Below, piece by piece: positions 38,083 through 46,190 of a stretch of DNA of 64,000 nt. The notes below the pieces were generated by a model. That model was not told the DNA's origin. It saw only the letters and a program-made list of their open reading frames with translations, and did no database searches. The first letter of the stretch is position 1; the number at the start of each line of letters is the position of its first letter. Source of the DNA: Novosphingobium sp. KA1 (GTDB taxonomy: Bacteria > Pseudomonadota > Alphaproteobacteria > Sphingomonadales > Sphingomonadaceae); NCBI RefSeq assembly GCF_017309955.1, contig NZ_CP021247.1, positions 1,327,001 to 1,391,000 of the forward strand, in the 5' to 3' direction. The translations under genes and the position numbers were made by a program.

Positions 38083-38315
38083 GGGGACACTATAGGCAAA
38101 ATTGCGGTGCCGGCCAGTTGGATAGGGTGGTGGGGGCAGTTTCGGGTTGGGGGCATGAGCCCGCGTCTGGCAAGATTTGCCTTGTCGATTGTCAGTTCAG
38201 CCTCCGCGCATCCTAAGCGTGTCGAACGATGGGGAACCAGGCGCCACGCGGCCGAAGGCTTCGACAGGCTCAGCCTGAGCGGGTGGGGAGGTTGGCTTTG
38301 GGTGGGAAGCTGTCC
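38083..38315. other. Intergenic region with CAGCCTGAGCGG repeat
   Basis: The antiporter promoter should lie here. A repeat unit GGCTTCGACAGGCTCAGCCT continuing to GAGCGGG spans 38257-38283; it is a common dispersed element in sphingomonad genomes. A related copy is at 38656. No gene was seen. Confidence 0.6.
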
Positions 38316-38558
38316 TTACGTGACCGTGCGTGAAGCCTGTTTTCTACGCCTGAACGCTGCTCGCAATTGTCGAAACAGCTGTCCTGCGAGCCACCCGCCC
38401 ATTACAGCAGCGCCGGTCCCGAGGCTATGCATCCAAGCGTCGGAATTAGCGCCTCTGAAAACGGGCCAGAATCCTACGATTAGCAAGGTGAGCGCAAGCA
38501 AGCTTGCTGAAGCAGCCAAAAGGCCAAGCGCGGGTTCGGGACTCAGCCAAGACTTCAT
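38316..38558 (-). CDS. Small two-helix membrane protein (hypothetical)
   Basis: 80 residues from ATG 38558 (an earlier start at 38600 adds 14). Two hydrophobic segments (LLAASASLLALTLLIVGFW and TGAAVMGGWLAGQLF) are followed by a very basic tail (RRRKQ). No family is recognised. Its base composition is visibly less GC-rich than the surroundings and it sits between dispersed repeats. It may be acquired DNA or not a real gene. Confidence 0.4.
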   Translation of the reverse strand: MKSWLSPEPALGLLAASASLLALTLLIVGFWPVFRGANSDAWMHSLGTGAAVMGGWLAGQLFRQLRAAFRRRKQASRTVT

Positions 38559-38655
38559 ATACCTGCTCCTCCCTCGAGACGTGCAGGCGAGAACTCTCAC
38601 GCTAAGCTTAGATCCGCAAGGGCGCGCGCATCCTGCCGTTCCGCGTTTTACCCCA

Positions 38656-38683
38656 CCCCGCTCAAGCTCAGCCTGAGCGGGGT
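38656..38683. repeat. Palindromic CAGCCTGAGCGG repeat
   Basis: CCCCGCTCA and TGAGCGGGG arms around AGCTCAGCC. It is related to the copy at 38257-38283. Confidence 0.7.
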
Positions 38684-38750
38684 TGCGAGGTCAGCTACGG
38701 GGCATACCCGGAACGGCTGCAATCAGCTGAAAAGAAGACATTCTTTACCC

Positions 38751-38831
38751 CCGTCATCCCAGCGAAAGCTGGGATCGCTCGCGAAGTTACGAAAGGCCGA
38801 CAATGACCCCAGCCTTCGCCGGGATGACGAC
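38751..38831. repeat. Diverged GTCATCCC inverted repeat pair
   Basis: CCGTCATCCCAGCGAAAGCT at one end and a GCCGGGATGACG inverted copy at the other. It belongs to the same family as those at 36842 and 42889 but is more diverged. Confidence 0.75.
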
Positions 38832-38848
38832 GCTGCGCCCAAACGAAA

Positions 38849-38876
38849 ACGCGCCGGATGTTTCCACCCGGCGCGT
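38849..38876 (-). terminator. Leftward terminator of the 175-residue gene
   Basis: Arms ACGCGCCGG/CCGGCGCGT with a 10-nt loop. On the minus strand a TTTTCGTTT tract follows. Confidence 0.75.
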
Positions 38877-38980
38877 CCTCCAGCAAGCAACTGGTTCGTT
38901 TCTGGCAGTCGTTCGCTGCCGTTTCCTTGCGACCCGGAAGGCTCTCCGGAAGGAATGGGGGAAGGAATCTCTTGTCCGGC

Positions 38981-39508
38981 TCAGGCGGCCTCTTTCTCGA
39001 TCCACTCGGGGTAGAAGCTGGGCTCGCGCTCCGACCAGCCCTGGGCGGTGGCGGCGGCTTCGCTGATCGAGTGGAGCAGCAGCTTGCGGCGTTCCGGGTG
39101 GATCTGCGGCAGCGCGGCGGCGCCGCAGAAGGCGCCGGGCAGCCAGGGGCGGACCCAGGCGCCGAGCAGGCGTTCGTAGAGGAAACGGAACGCCGAGAAC
39201 GAGCCGATGCTGTCCTGCGCCAGATCGAAGGCGGCCATGGACATCAGCTTGCCCATCACGCTTTCGAGATCGTCGAAACCGCTGTCGTCCGGGCGCAGCT
39301 TGCGCAGCGCCTTGAGCGCGCCATAGGCGGCGTACTGCTGGCGGATCGAGCCCGCCTCGGCCGCGTCGCGCGCCCAGAGCTTGAAGGCGTCCTGCCGGCC
39401 AAGCCCGACATCGAGGCTGCGCCGGATGTAGCGCTGCTCGCACGCCGTGAAGCTGGCGAATTCGCGCAGCTCGCTGATCGTGACAGTGGCCGTACCGATG
39501 GTGCTCAT
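38981..39508 (-). CDS. Conserved hypothetical protein (helical)
   Basis: 175 residues, predicted mostly helical, with no membrane segment or signal peptide. It begins MSTIGTATVTISELREFASF and contains CEQRYIRRSLDVGLGRQDAF and a C-terminal ERRKLLLHSISEAA. I do not recognise the family. A dedicated terminator follows, and an AACGATGCAATCGTT palindrome (39590-39604) lies 80 bp upstream as a possible operator. The gene is therefore well framed and likely real. Confidence 0.65.
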   Translation of the reverse strand: MSTIGTATVTISELREFASFTACEQRYIRRSLDVGLGRQDAFKLWARDAAEAGSIRQQYAAYGALKALRKLRPDDSGFDDLESVMGKLMSMAAFDLAQDSIGSFSAFRFLYERLLGAWVRPWLPGAFCGAAALPQIHPERRKLLLHSISEAAATAQGWSEREPSFYPEWIEKEAA

Positions 39509-39589
39509 GTCCTGGCTCCCGTGATTCGCGGAAGGTTCACGCCTTCCTCACGAGAATCATTTTTGCGCAGGCCTGCTTTCAGACGGCTT

Positions 39590-39604
39590 AACGATGCAAT
39601 CGTT
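39590..39604. promoter_or_regulatory. Palindrome upstream of the hypothetical gene
   Basis: AACGATGCAATCGTT, a 6-bp inverted repeat around GCA, in the promoter region of the gene at 38981-39508. Function unknown. Confidence 0.35.
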
Positions 39605-39651
39605 TGCTTACGACCAGTCGCGGAAGCAGATCTAAAGAATTCCGTTAACCA

Positions 39652-40455
39652 TCAGATCAGGCCGGCAAGCGGGCTCGAAGGGTCCGCGTAGCGCCTTTGC
39701 GCCATGCGTCCGGAAAGGTATGCGTCGCGTCCGGCCATGACCGCGTACTTCATCGCGCGGGCCATGCGCACCGGATCCTTCGCCTCGGCAATGGCGGTGT
39801 TCATCAGCACGCCGTCGCAGCCCAGCTCCATCGCCACGGCCGCTTCGGAAGCGGTGCCCACCCCGGCGTCGACCAGCACCGGCACCTTGGCGCCCTCGAC
39901 GATCAGGCGCACCGTCACCTTGTTCTGGATGCCGAGGCCGGAGCCGATCGGCGCGCCGAGCGGCATCACCGCCACGGCGCCGCAGTCCTCGAGCTGCTTG
40001 GCGGCGATCGGATCGTCGACGCAGTAGACCATCGGCAGGAAGCCTTCCCTGGCGAGGATCTCGGTGGCCTTCAGCGTCTCGCGCATGTCGGGGTAGAGCG
40101 TGCGCGCCTCGCCCAGCACTTCGAGCTTGACGAGGTCCCAGCCGCCCGCCTCGCGCGCCAGGCGCAAGGTGCGGATGGCGTCGTCGGCGGTGAAGCAGCC
40201 GGCGGTGTTGGGAAGGTAGGTGATCTTTTTCGGGTCGATATAGTCGGTCAGCATCGGCGCCTTGGGGTCCGACACATTGACGCGGCGCACCGCGACCGTG
40301 ACGATTTCCGCGCCCGAGGCCGCCACCGCCGCCGCGTTCTGCTCGAAGTCCTTGTACTTGCCGGTGCCCACGATCAGGCGCGAGGTGAACGTGCGGCCGG
40401 CGACGGTCCAGGTGTCGAGCGACGTGTCAGCAGAAATATCGGTCAAGGTGCGCAT
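39652..40455 (-). CDS. thiG: Thiazole synthase ThiG
   Basis: 267 residues. A TIM barrel with the Schiff-base lysine at Lys110 ([11 protein letters not shown]), the phosphate-binding [23 protein letters not shown], and PNTAGC upstream. It builds the thiazole of thiamine from deoxyxylulose phosphate, dehydroglycine and ThiS thiocarboxylate. It sits 62 bp after thiS on the same strand. Confidence 0.95.
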   Translation of the reverse strand: MRTLTDISADTSLDTWTVAGRTFTSRLIVGTGKYKDFEQNAAAVAASGAEIVTVAVRRVNVSDPKAPMLTDYIDPKKITYLPNTAGCFTADDAIRTLRLAREAGGWDLVKLEVLGEARTLYPDMRETLKATEILAREGFLPMVYCVDDPIAAKQLEDCGAVAVMPLGAPIGSGLGIQNKVTVRLIVEGAKVPVLVDAGVGTASEAAVAMELGCDGVLMNTAIAEAKDPVRMARAMKYAVMAGRDAYLSGRMAQRRYADPSSPLAGLI

Positions 40456-40517
40456 CCTTTCGGGGGAGCGGGAGTCAGGAGGGCGGAAAAGCGGGGGGCG
40501 GAAGGAAAGGCCGGGCG

Positions 40518-40730
40518 TCAGCCGCCGCCGACGAAGTGGACGATCTCCAGCGCGTCGCCGTCCGACAGCATGACGTCGCCGAGCGTCGAGCGCGGGGCGA
40601 TCTCGCCGTTATGCTCCACCGCGACCTTCCTGGGGTCGAGGCCGATCTCGGCGACAAGGTCGGCAATGCTGGAGCCGGACGCGGTGCGGCGCGGCTCGCC
40701 GTTGACGGTGAGGGAGATGTCTGCAGCCAT
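40518..40730 (-). CDS. thiS: Sulfur carrier protein ThiS
   Basis: 70 residues with the ubiquitin-like fold pattern ([22 protein letters not shown]) and a C-terminal Gly-Gly, where sulfur is loaded as thiocarboxylate. It partners ThiG. No TPP riboswitch signature (CTGAGA...ACC) is seen upstream; instead an unusual inverted repeat lies at 40774-40819. Confidence 0.93.
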   Translation of the reverse strand: MAADISLTVNGEPRRTASGSSIADLVAEIGLDPRKVAVEHNGEIAPRSTLGDVMLSDGDALEIVHFVGGG

Positions 40731-40773
40731 GCGCCGCAGATAGCGCCGGGAGCGGATTTGGAAAGGGCCGATC

Positions 40774-40819
40774 GTTACCCTAGGCGGAGCAACGCTGCTG
40801 GCGCAGCTTGCAGGGTAAC
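40774..40819. repeat. Inverted-repeat element upstream of thiS
   Basis: Outer arms GTTACCCT/AGGGTAAC enclose a second imperfect hairpin (GCAACGCTG...CAGCTTGC). A CCCCTACGGGG mini-hairpin follows. It could be a leader structure of thiS or a dispersed element. Confidence 0.5.
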
Positions 40820-40877
40820 CCCTACGGGGCTGGAGGCCAAAGCCGTGGCAACGCGGAATCTGTCCACGCCGCCTAGC

Positions 40878-41273
40878 TCAATGCGTGTGGCGCATGTTCC
40901 GGATATGCGCGAAGGCAACCAGCGAGACGCCGATGATGGTGAGCACCGACTCGGCGGTGCCGTGGCCGACCAGAATCGCCGCCGCCATCAGCGCGAGGCC
41001 GAGGCCGCCGATCACCAGCGGCGCGATCCGTCCGTGCCGGGCAACCCCGAAACCGAGCGAGATGACGCCGACCACCACCGCCAGCATCAGGCCGACGCGG
41101 TGGATCTCGGGCGAGAGCAGGACCTGCCCGCCGATGACATCGCCGCCCAGGCCGAGGAAGCCGACCAGCACGACGCCGAGGACGCAGTGGACCGCGCAAA
41201 GCCCGCTGAGAAGGATACCGGCCCGGTCCATCCGGTTGCGAATCGCTGTCAGGGTGCTGCGCATGGCCACCAT
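40878..41273 (-). CDS. MerC-domain membrane protein
   Basis: 131 residues with four membrane segments. The first carries LCAVHC, the cysteine-containing helix typical of MerC domains, and the protein ends RNMRHTH. MerC proteins transport mercuric ions, but chromosomal stand-alone homologues are widespread in sphingomonads and their substrate is unproven. No mer genes are nearby. The start could be 41273 or 41264. Confidence 0.8.
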   Translation of the reverse strand: MVAMRSTLTAIRNRMDRAGILLSGLCAVHCVLGVVLVGFLGLGGDVIGGQVLLSPEIHRVGLMLAVVVGVISLGFGVARHGRIAPLVIGGLGLALMAAAILVGHGTAESVLTIIGVSLVAFAHIRNMRHTH

Positions 41274-41432
41274 CTATGTGATGTTGTATCATCATTCAAG
41301 GGGCGGCCCGGAATAAATGTCCTCCCGGTGGTCCCGCGTCTTGCGGCGCCGAACGATCCGACGCAAAAGTTTCGGTTCCGGCGCAAAGGTTAACCTTGCG
41401 AAAATCCGCGCAAGATCGCAGGGACGTCGGCC

Positions 41433-42521
41433 ATGAGAAATACTGACGGTCGCCCGCTGCTCGGAACTTCCGACGATATCGTCCCCATGGTCCGCTGGCT
41501 GTTTTTTGTCGCCGCGCTGGTGGTGATGATCGTGGCGGTGGGGGGCATCACCCGCCTCACCGAGTCGGGCCTGTCGATCACCGAGTGGAAGCCGCTCACC
41601 GGCGCCATCCCGCCGCTCACGCAGGCGCAGTGGCAGGCCGAGTTCGACCACTACAAGCAGATCCCGCAGTATATCGACGTCAACGGCCCGGCGGGCATGA
41701 CGCTGGCGCAGTACAAGTTCATCTACTTCTGGGAATGGGTCCACCGCCTGCTGGCGCGGCTGATCGGCATGGCCTTCGCGCTGCCGCTGGCGTGGTTCTG
41801 GTTCAAGCGCACGATCCCGCTGGGCTACAAGCCGCGCCTCGTGGCGCTGCTGGCGCTGGGCGGGCTGCAGGGCGTGGTCGGCTGGTGGATGGTCTCCTCG
41901 GGCCTCACCGCCGAAGCGGCCGACCGGGTGAGTCACTTCCGCCTCGCCGCGCACTTGCTGGTGGCGCTGACGACGCTGGGCGGCCTTGTCTGGACCGCGC
42001 TCGACTTGCGCGAGCTGGCGCGCGGACAGGCCCCGGCCCGCATGACCCGGCTCGGCGCGCTGGCGCTGGCGATGCTGTTCTTCCAGCTGTTCATGGGCGC
42101 GATGGTGGCGGGCCTGCGCGCGGGCTATGTCGCCGGTGCCGGCTGGTTCAGCATGGACGCCTGGCCGCTGATGCAGGGCACGTTCTTCCCCGAGGGTGTC
42201 GAATGGGCGCAAGGCGCGCTTCACGCGCTCGTCAACGATCCGTTCCTGACCCACTTCGTCCACCGCTGGTGGGCCTGGGCGGTGGTCGCGGTGCTGGTGG
42301 TCATGGCCCGCCGCCTCAAGGCGCTGCGCCTGCGCAAGGTTTCCATCGCCATCCACTGTGCCTTCGGGATCCAGGTGATCCTCGGCATCTGCACCGTGTG
42401 GTCGGGCGTGGCCTTGTGGCTGGCGGTCGCCCACCAGCTGTGCGGCGCGCTGCTGGTGGCGGCGACGGCCTGGGGCGCGCATGGCCTCGGCCGCCGCGAC
42501 CAGGTCGGGATCGGCATGTGA
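41433..42521 (+). CDS. ctaA: Heme A synthase (COX15/CtaA)
   Basis: 362 residues with eight membrane helices. It contains GGITRLTESGLSITEWKPLTG near residues 37-57 and histidines in WVHRLLAR, HFRLAAHLL, FVHRWWAW and VAHQLCGA, which bind heme. It oxidises heme O to heme A for cytochrome aa3 oxidase. Its TGA overlaps the cutA GTG. Confidence 0.95.
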   Translation: MRNTDGRPLLGTSDDIVPMVRWLFFVAALVVMIVAVGGITRLTESGLSITEWKPLTGAIPPLTQAQWQAEFDHYKQIPQYIDVNGPAGMTLAQYKFIYFWEWVHRLLARLIGMAFALPLAWFWFKRTIPLGYKPRLVALLALGGLQGVVGWWMVSSGLTAEAADRVSHFRLAAHLLVALTTLGGLVWTALDLRELARGQAPARMTRLGALALAMLFFQLFMGAMVAGLRAGYVAGAGWFSMDAWPLMQGTFFPEGVEWAQGALHALVNDPFLTHFVHRWWAWAVVAVLVVMARRLKALRLRKVSIAIHCAFGIQVILGICTVWSGVALWLAVAHQLCGALLVAATAWGAHGLGRRDQVGIGM

Positions 42522-42859
42522 GCGAGGCCACGCCGCGCGAGCCGGTTGCCGCGCTGATCTGGAGCCCGTTTCCTGATCAGGAGAGCGCGCTGGCTGTGAT
42601 CCACGCCCTGCTCGACGAAGGCCTGGCCGCCTGCGGCAACCTGATGCCGGGCATGACCTCGGTGTTTGTCTGGAACGGCGAGAAGGACAGCGCGCACGAA
42701 CTCGGCCTGATGGTGAAGACCAATGCCGAGCTGCTTGATGCCGCCGTGGCCCGGCTCACCGAGCTGCATCCTTACGAGCAGCCGGCGGTGCTCGGCTGGC
42801 GCTGCGAGACCGGGGCGCCGGGCACGCTGGCCTGGCTGGCCAGTATCGGAACGGACTGA
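42518..42859 (+). CDS. cutA: Divalent-cation tolerance protein CutA
   Basis: 113 residues with the CutA pattern: LLDEGLAACGNLMPGMTSVFVWNGE and the terminal HPYEQPAVLGW. CutA forms stable trimers and is linked to copper tolerance. A GTG start overlaps the ctaA stop (GTGA). ctaA-cutA therefore form a coupled pair with a shared copper theme (CtaA serves a copper oxidase). Confidence 0.9.
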   Translation: MSEATPREPVAALIWSPFPDQESALAVIHALLDEGLAACGNLMPGMTSVFVWNGEKDSAHELGLMVKTNAELLDAAVARLTELHPYEQPAVLGWRCETGAPGTLAWLASIGTD

Positions 42860-43166
42860 ACCTTCCTTTCCTCGTCTCCTTCCTTTCCTCGTCATCCCCG
42901 CGAAGGCGGGGATCCCGCTTCCCTTGTGCCGCCGCGAAGAAGAACAAGCGGGGCCCCCGCATTCGCGAGGGCGACGAAATGATATGAGGGAATCTATCCG
43001 GATGGCTCAAAATCCATGACGGTATTATTTTACCTCTCTGAAAAGCCCCGGTCTGCTTGACTTGCAGGGCCATTTCGACGATTTGGCCGCCTTCCCGCAG
43101 AGGGTGAAGATTCGTGCAAGCGATCGATTCGGCCTCCGCGACCTGAACATTAGGGATAGACCAGCC
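42860..43166. other. 307-bp intergenic region upstream of rplM
   Basis: Apart from the repeat pair, it holds a CTTGACTTG element at 43056-43064, which could be the -35 of the rplM-rpsI promoter (the -10 is unclear), and a ~100-nt leader. No gene was seen. Confidence 0.5.
42889..42979. repeat. Inverted pair of GTCATCCCCGCG repeats
   Basis: CTCGTCATCCCCGCGAAGGC at one end and a diverged inverted copy (CCCCCGCATTCGCGAGGGCG) at the other. Confidence 0.85.
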
Positions 43167-43646
43167 ATGAAGGCGCTTACGAAGGTCACCCGGTCGATCA
43201 AGCCGGCCGAGGTGGAAAAGAAGTGGCATCTGATCGATGCCGAGGGTCTGGTGGTTGGCCGTCTCGCGGTCGTCATCGCCGACCTCCTGCGCGGCAAGCA
43301 CAAGCCGAGCTTCACCCCGCACGTCGATTGCGGCGACCACGTTGTCGTGATCAACGCCGAGAAGGTGAAGTTCACCGGCAACAAGCTCAAGCAGCAGACC
43401 TACTACAAGCACACCGGCTACGCCGGCGGCATCAAGGAAGTGACCGCGGACAAGGTTCTCGCCGGTCGTTTCCCCGAGCGCGTGCTTGAAAAGGCTGTTG
43501 AGCGCATGATCCCGCGCGGCCCGCTCGGCCGTGACCAGATGCGTGCCCTGCACCTCTACGCCGGCACCGAGCACCCGCACGGTGGCACCCAGCCCGAAGC
43601 ACTCGACGTTGCTTCCATGAACCGCAAGAACAAGGTTGGCGCGTAA
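43167..43646 (+). CDS. rplM: 50S ribosomal protein L13
   Basis: 159 residues. [27 protein letters not shown] and the C-terminal [25 protein letters not shown] are standard L13. ATG 43167 gives the family N terminus; upstream in-frame codons are leader. Its TAA overlaps the rpsI ATG by one base (TAATG), the usual rplM-rpsI pairing. Confidence 0.97.
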   Translation: MKALTKVTRSIKPAEVEKKWHLIDAEGLVVGRLAVVIADLLRGKHKPSFTPHVDCGDHVVVINAEKVKFTGNKLKQQTYYKHTGYAGGIKEVTADKVLAGRFPERVLEKAVERMIPRGPLGRDQMRALHLYAGTEHPHGGTQPEALDVASMNRKNKVGA

Positions 43647-44164
43647 TGTCTGATACCGAAACCGTTCAGAGCCTGGCCGACCTCAAGGACCTCGGCGAAG
43701 TCGCCGTGGCCGATTCGGCTGAAACGATCGCTCCGGTCGTCTCGAACGCCCCGCTCCGCGCCCAGGAAATCGACGCCCAGGGCCGTGCCTACGCCACCGG
43801 CCGCCGCAAGGACGCCGTGGCCCGCGTGTGGGTCAAGCCCGGCACCGGCAAGGTGATCATCAACGGCCGCGACCAGGAAGTGTACTTTGCACGTCCGACC
43901 CTGCGCCTCGTGATCAACCAGACCTTCCAGGTTGCTGGTCGTGACGGCCAGTACGACGTGATCGCCACCGTCAAGGGCGGCGGTCTCTCGGGTCAGGCCG
44001 GCGCTGTGAAGCACGGCATTGCCCAGGCCCTGTCGAAGTACGAGCCCGCCCTGCGCGCCGCCGTCAAGGCAGCCGGCTTCCTCACCCGCGACAGCCGCGT
44101 GGTCGAGCGTAAGAAGTACGGCCGTGCGAAGGCACGCCGCAGCTTCCAGTTCTCGAAGCGCTGA
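43646..44164 (+). CDS. rpsI: 30S ribosomal protein S9
   Basis: 172 residues with the S9 core ([18 protein letters not shown]) and the invariant basic tail ending SFQFSKR, which reaches the ribosomal P-site tRNA. An acidic ~45-residue N-terminal extension ([19 protein letters not shown]) is typical of sphingomonads. A terminator follows. Confidence 0.97.
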   Translation: MSDTETVQSLADLKDLGEVAVADSAETIAPVVSNAPLRAQEIDAQGRAYATGRRKDAVARVWVKPGTGKVIINGRDQEVYFARPTLRLVINQTFQVAGRDGQYDVIATVKGGGLSGQAGAVKHGIAQALSKYEPALRAAVKAAGFLTRDSRVVERKKYGRAKARRSFQFSKR

Positions 44165-44192
44165 TCCGCTTTTTCGAGAGCCAAGGCTTTAC

Positions 44193-44226
44193 AAAAAGGG
44201 GTCGCGGGAAACCGCGGCCCTTTTTT
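44193..44226 (+). terminator. Intrinsic terminator after rpsI
   Basis: AAAAAGGG...CGCGG stem with a GAAA tetraloop and T6 tail, 30 bp after the stop. Confidence 0.9.
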
Positions 44227-44264
44227 GTTGTCCGCTGCTTGTATCGTCCGCGCGCGATCGCGCT

Positions 44265-44999
44265 TCAGCGGCGGGGGAGCGGTTCGCAGGCGACACCGTC
44301 GCTATCGCCGTCCAGGCCCGGACGATAGCCGGGCTCGCCGATGCGCATCGGGGCCAGCCCGGCTGCCCAGGCGTCCCGGCAATTGCGGAAGAAGACGGCG
44401 GCGGAGCGGCTGGCGGCGCGCGCAGGAGCATGCTGGGGCGCCGGCCGAGATGCTGGCCGAGACATTGTTCGGGGCTCTGGCCGGGCCTCTGTCCGGGGAC
44501 GTTCTGGCGCGCGCGGATGGGCCTTGCGGTAGTCTGCCGGCTGCTCGAACGTCCCGGCCCAGATCCCGGCCTTGCGCGCCCGGGCATCGGCTTCGGCGGG
44601 CACATAGGCCGGCGTGAAGTGCGGCAGCGCGGCAGCATAGCCCATGCGCACCACCGCGTCCGACAGATCGATGTCGCCCACCCGGCAGATCGCCACGACC
44701 CGGCCATAGTCGTCGGTATCCTGCTGCGTGCAAACCGCCTCGCGGCCCGCGACCAGCCCCGACAGGGCCTGCCGCGCATCGAGACCGCAGGACCAGCTGG
44801 TCCCGCCCCGCTGGCAGGTCTGGTCCTTCTCCACGGCATCGATGCCGAACAGGCGGATCCGCGCTCCGGTCATGTCCAGCGAATCGCCGTCCACCGCCAC
44901 GACCCGGCCGGAATAGACTTGCGCCTGCGCCGGCATCTGCGCCGACAGGGCGAGGCTGGCGGAGGCGAACAGCAGGGCGGCGGGAAGGGTCTTGCGCAT
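44265..44999 (-). CDS. Secreted thermonuclease-like protein with excalibur domain
   Basis: 244 residues. Signal peptide (about 1-27), an SNase-type OB fold (SGRVVAVDGDSLDM, IRLFGIDAVEKDQTC, YGRVVAICRVG), a Pro/Arg-rich linker (about 165-205) and a C-terminal excalibur calcium-binding motif (FFRNCRDAWAAG ... DGDSDGVACE). It probably degrades extracellular nucleic acid in the periplasm or outside the cell. ATG 44999 was chosen at the signal peptide. Confidence 0.85.
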   Translation of the reverse strand: MRKTLPAALLFASASLALSAQMPAQAQVYSGRVVAVDGDSLDMTGARIRLFGIDAVEKDQTCQRGGTSWSCGLDARQALSGLVAGREAVCTQQDTDDYGRVVAICRVGDIDLSDAVVRMGYAAALPHFTPAYVPAEADARARKAGIWAGTFEQPADYRKAHPRAPERPRTEARPEPRTMSRPASRPAPQHAPARAASRSAAVFFRNCRDAWAAGLAPMRIGEPGYRPGLDGDSDGVACEPLPRR

Positions 45000-45109
45000 G
45001 GGGCGGCGGGGTCTTTCGGCGGGCGGCGATCTTGCGGAACACCTGTCATACCCCCGATTTCCTGCCAATTCGTTCCCTTGCCCGGCGCGATCGGGAAACC
45101 CATCGCATG

Positions 45110-45175
45110 GCAAGATACCTCGTCATAGCAAGGTATCTTGCCGTGCCCTGTATTTTCTCATGCAAGGTATCTTGC
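45110..45175. promoter_or_regulatory. Triple palindromic operator in front of padR
   Basis: Two identical palindromes GCAAGGTATCTTGC at 45128-45141 and 45162-45175 and a partial copy GCAAGATACCT at 45110-45120. The rightmost overlaps the likely -35; TATATA at 45193-45198 would be the -10. It is the expected binding site for the PadR protein. Confidence 0.75.
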
Positions 45176-45225
45176 GTTGCACAGTAGCTGGTTATATACA
45201 CTCGTCATCCGCAGGAGATGATTCG

Positions 45226-45606
45226 ATGTCCGAAATCGAGATCCAGTTGAAGAAGGGGGTGCTGGGGCTCTGTGTCCTGGCGCTGCTTTCGCGGGGTGAC
45301 AGCTACGCTTACGAGATCGCCAGCCGCATGGCCGACGCGGTCGACATGGGCGAAGGCACGATCTACCCGCTGATGCGCCGGATGCAGAGCGATGGCCTCG
45401 TGGTGACCTACCTCGAGGAATCGCCCTCCGGTCCCCCCCGCAAGTATTACCGCATCACCGAGACCGGCCGTTCGCGGCTGGCCGAACAGGTTGCCGAATG
45501 GCGCGGCTTCACCGCTGCCGTCGACGGCCTGATCGCAGGCGCGGCAGAGCCGGTCGAGACGGCTTCGGCGCCCGTTGCAGAAGGGGAGCAGAGCCATGAC
45601 GCGTAA
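45226..45606 (+). CDS. PadR-family transcriptional regulator
   Basis: 126 residues. A winged-helix domain with the PadR signature GVLGLCVLALLSRGDSYAYE, then GTIYPLMRRMQSDGLV and KYYRITETGRSRL. Short type-II PadR proteins repress membrane or stress operons. A Shine-Dalgarno GCAGGAGA precedes the ATG. It overlaps the DUF1700 gene by 11 bp, and three operator copies lie upstream, suggesting autoregulation of the whole operon. Confidence 0.92.
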   Translation: MSEIEIQLKKGVLGLCVLALLSRGDSYAYEIASRMADAVDMGEGTIYPLMRRMQSDGLVVTYLEESPSGPPRKYYRITETGRSRLAEQVAEWRGFTAAVDGLIAGAAEPVETASAPVAEGEQSHDA

Positions 45607-46162
45607 CGAATTCATCCGGCGCCTGAAGGCCGGCCTCAAGGGTGTGCCGCAGGACGTCATCGCCGACATCGTCGCCGACTACGAAGAGCACTTCGAAGCC
45701 GGCGCCGCCGAAGGCCGCAGCGAGGAAGAAGTCGCCGCAGCCCTCGGAAACCCGGCCAGGCTGGCGCGCGAACTGCGCTTCGAGGCAGGCTTCAAGAACT
45801 GGGAGAGCGACCGTTCGCCCTCGTCGGCCTGGGGCGCGATCCTGGCCTTCATGGGCCTGGCCACCATCGACATCCTGATCCTGCTGCCGGTCGTGCTGCC
45901 GGTGCTGGGGGTGATGTTCGGCCTCTTCGTGGCGACGCTGGTGATGTTCTTCGTCGGCGGCTTCGTGCTCATCGCCGGGCCGTTCAGCGGCTTTCCGGGC
46001 GGTGCCCTGGTCGCCATCCTCGGCGGTCTCGGGACGATGAGCGCCTCGGTCGCGGTCGGTGCGCTGCTGACGCTGGTCAGCATCTGGATCATCAATGCCC
46101 TCATGTGGTTCGGCCGCCTGCACTACCGCGTGATCGAACCCGCCATCCACCCCGAAGACTGA
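45596..46162 (+). CDS. DUF1700 (HAAS-domain) membrane protein
   Basis: 188 residues. The N-terminal HAAS motif (RNEFIRRLKAGLKGVPQD, ADYEEHFEAG, LGNPARLARELR) is followed by four membrane segments from about residue 75. Such proteins are almost always encoded after a PadR gene and may act as a signal-transducing or anti-sigma-like partner at the membrane. Mechanism unknown. Confidence 0.88.
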   Translation: MTRNEFIRRLKAGLKGVPQDVIADIVADYEEHFEAGAAEGRSEEEVAAALGNPARLARELRFEAGFKNWESDRSPSSAWGAILAFMGLATIDILILLPVVLPVLGVMFGLFVATLVMFFVGGFVLIAGPFSGFPGGALVAILGGLGTMSASVAVGALLTLVSIWIINALMWFGRLHYRVIEPAIHPED

Positions 46163-46190
46163 TCGGCACGAGAGAGAAAGGAACCAAGAG

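Larger units (their letters stand above)
38559..38980. other. 422-bp repeat-rich intergenic region
   Basis: It contains the ACCCCGCTCA / TGAGCGGGGT palindrome (38656-38683), an imperfect GTCATCCC repeat pair (38751-38831) and a leftward terminator (38849-38876). No coding sequence is supported. Confidence 0.7.

Noticed and set aside
40731..40877. Possible TPP riboswitch before thiS
   Set aside because: The CTGAGA and ACC(N)TGATCTGGATAATGCCAG-type core sequences are absent.
40878..41273. Mercury resistance locus
   Set aside because: Only a MerC-like domain is present; no merR, merA, merT or merP nearby.
36842..42979. CRISPR array suggested by repeated GC-rich hairpins
   Set aside because: Copies are far apart, face each other and have no regular spacers.
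44265..45113. Longer 282-codon version of the nuclease gene
   Set aside because: The extra 38 residues precede a clear signal peptide and are not hydrophobic.
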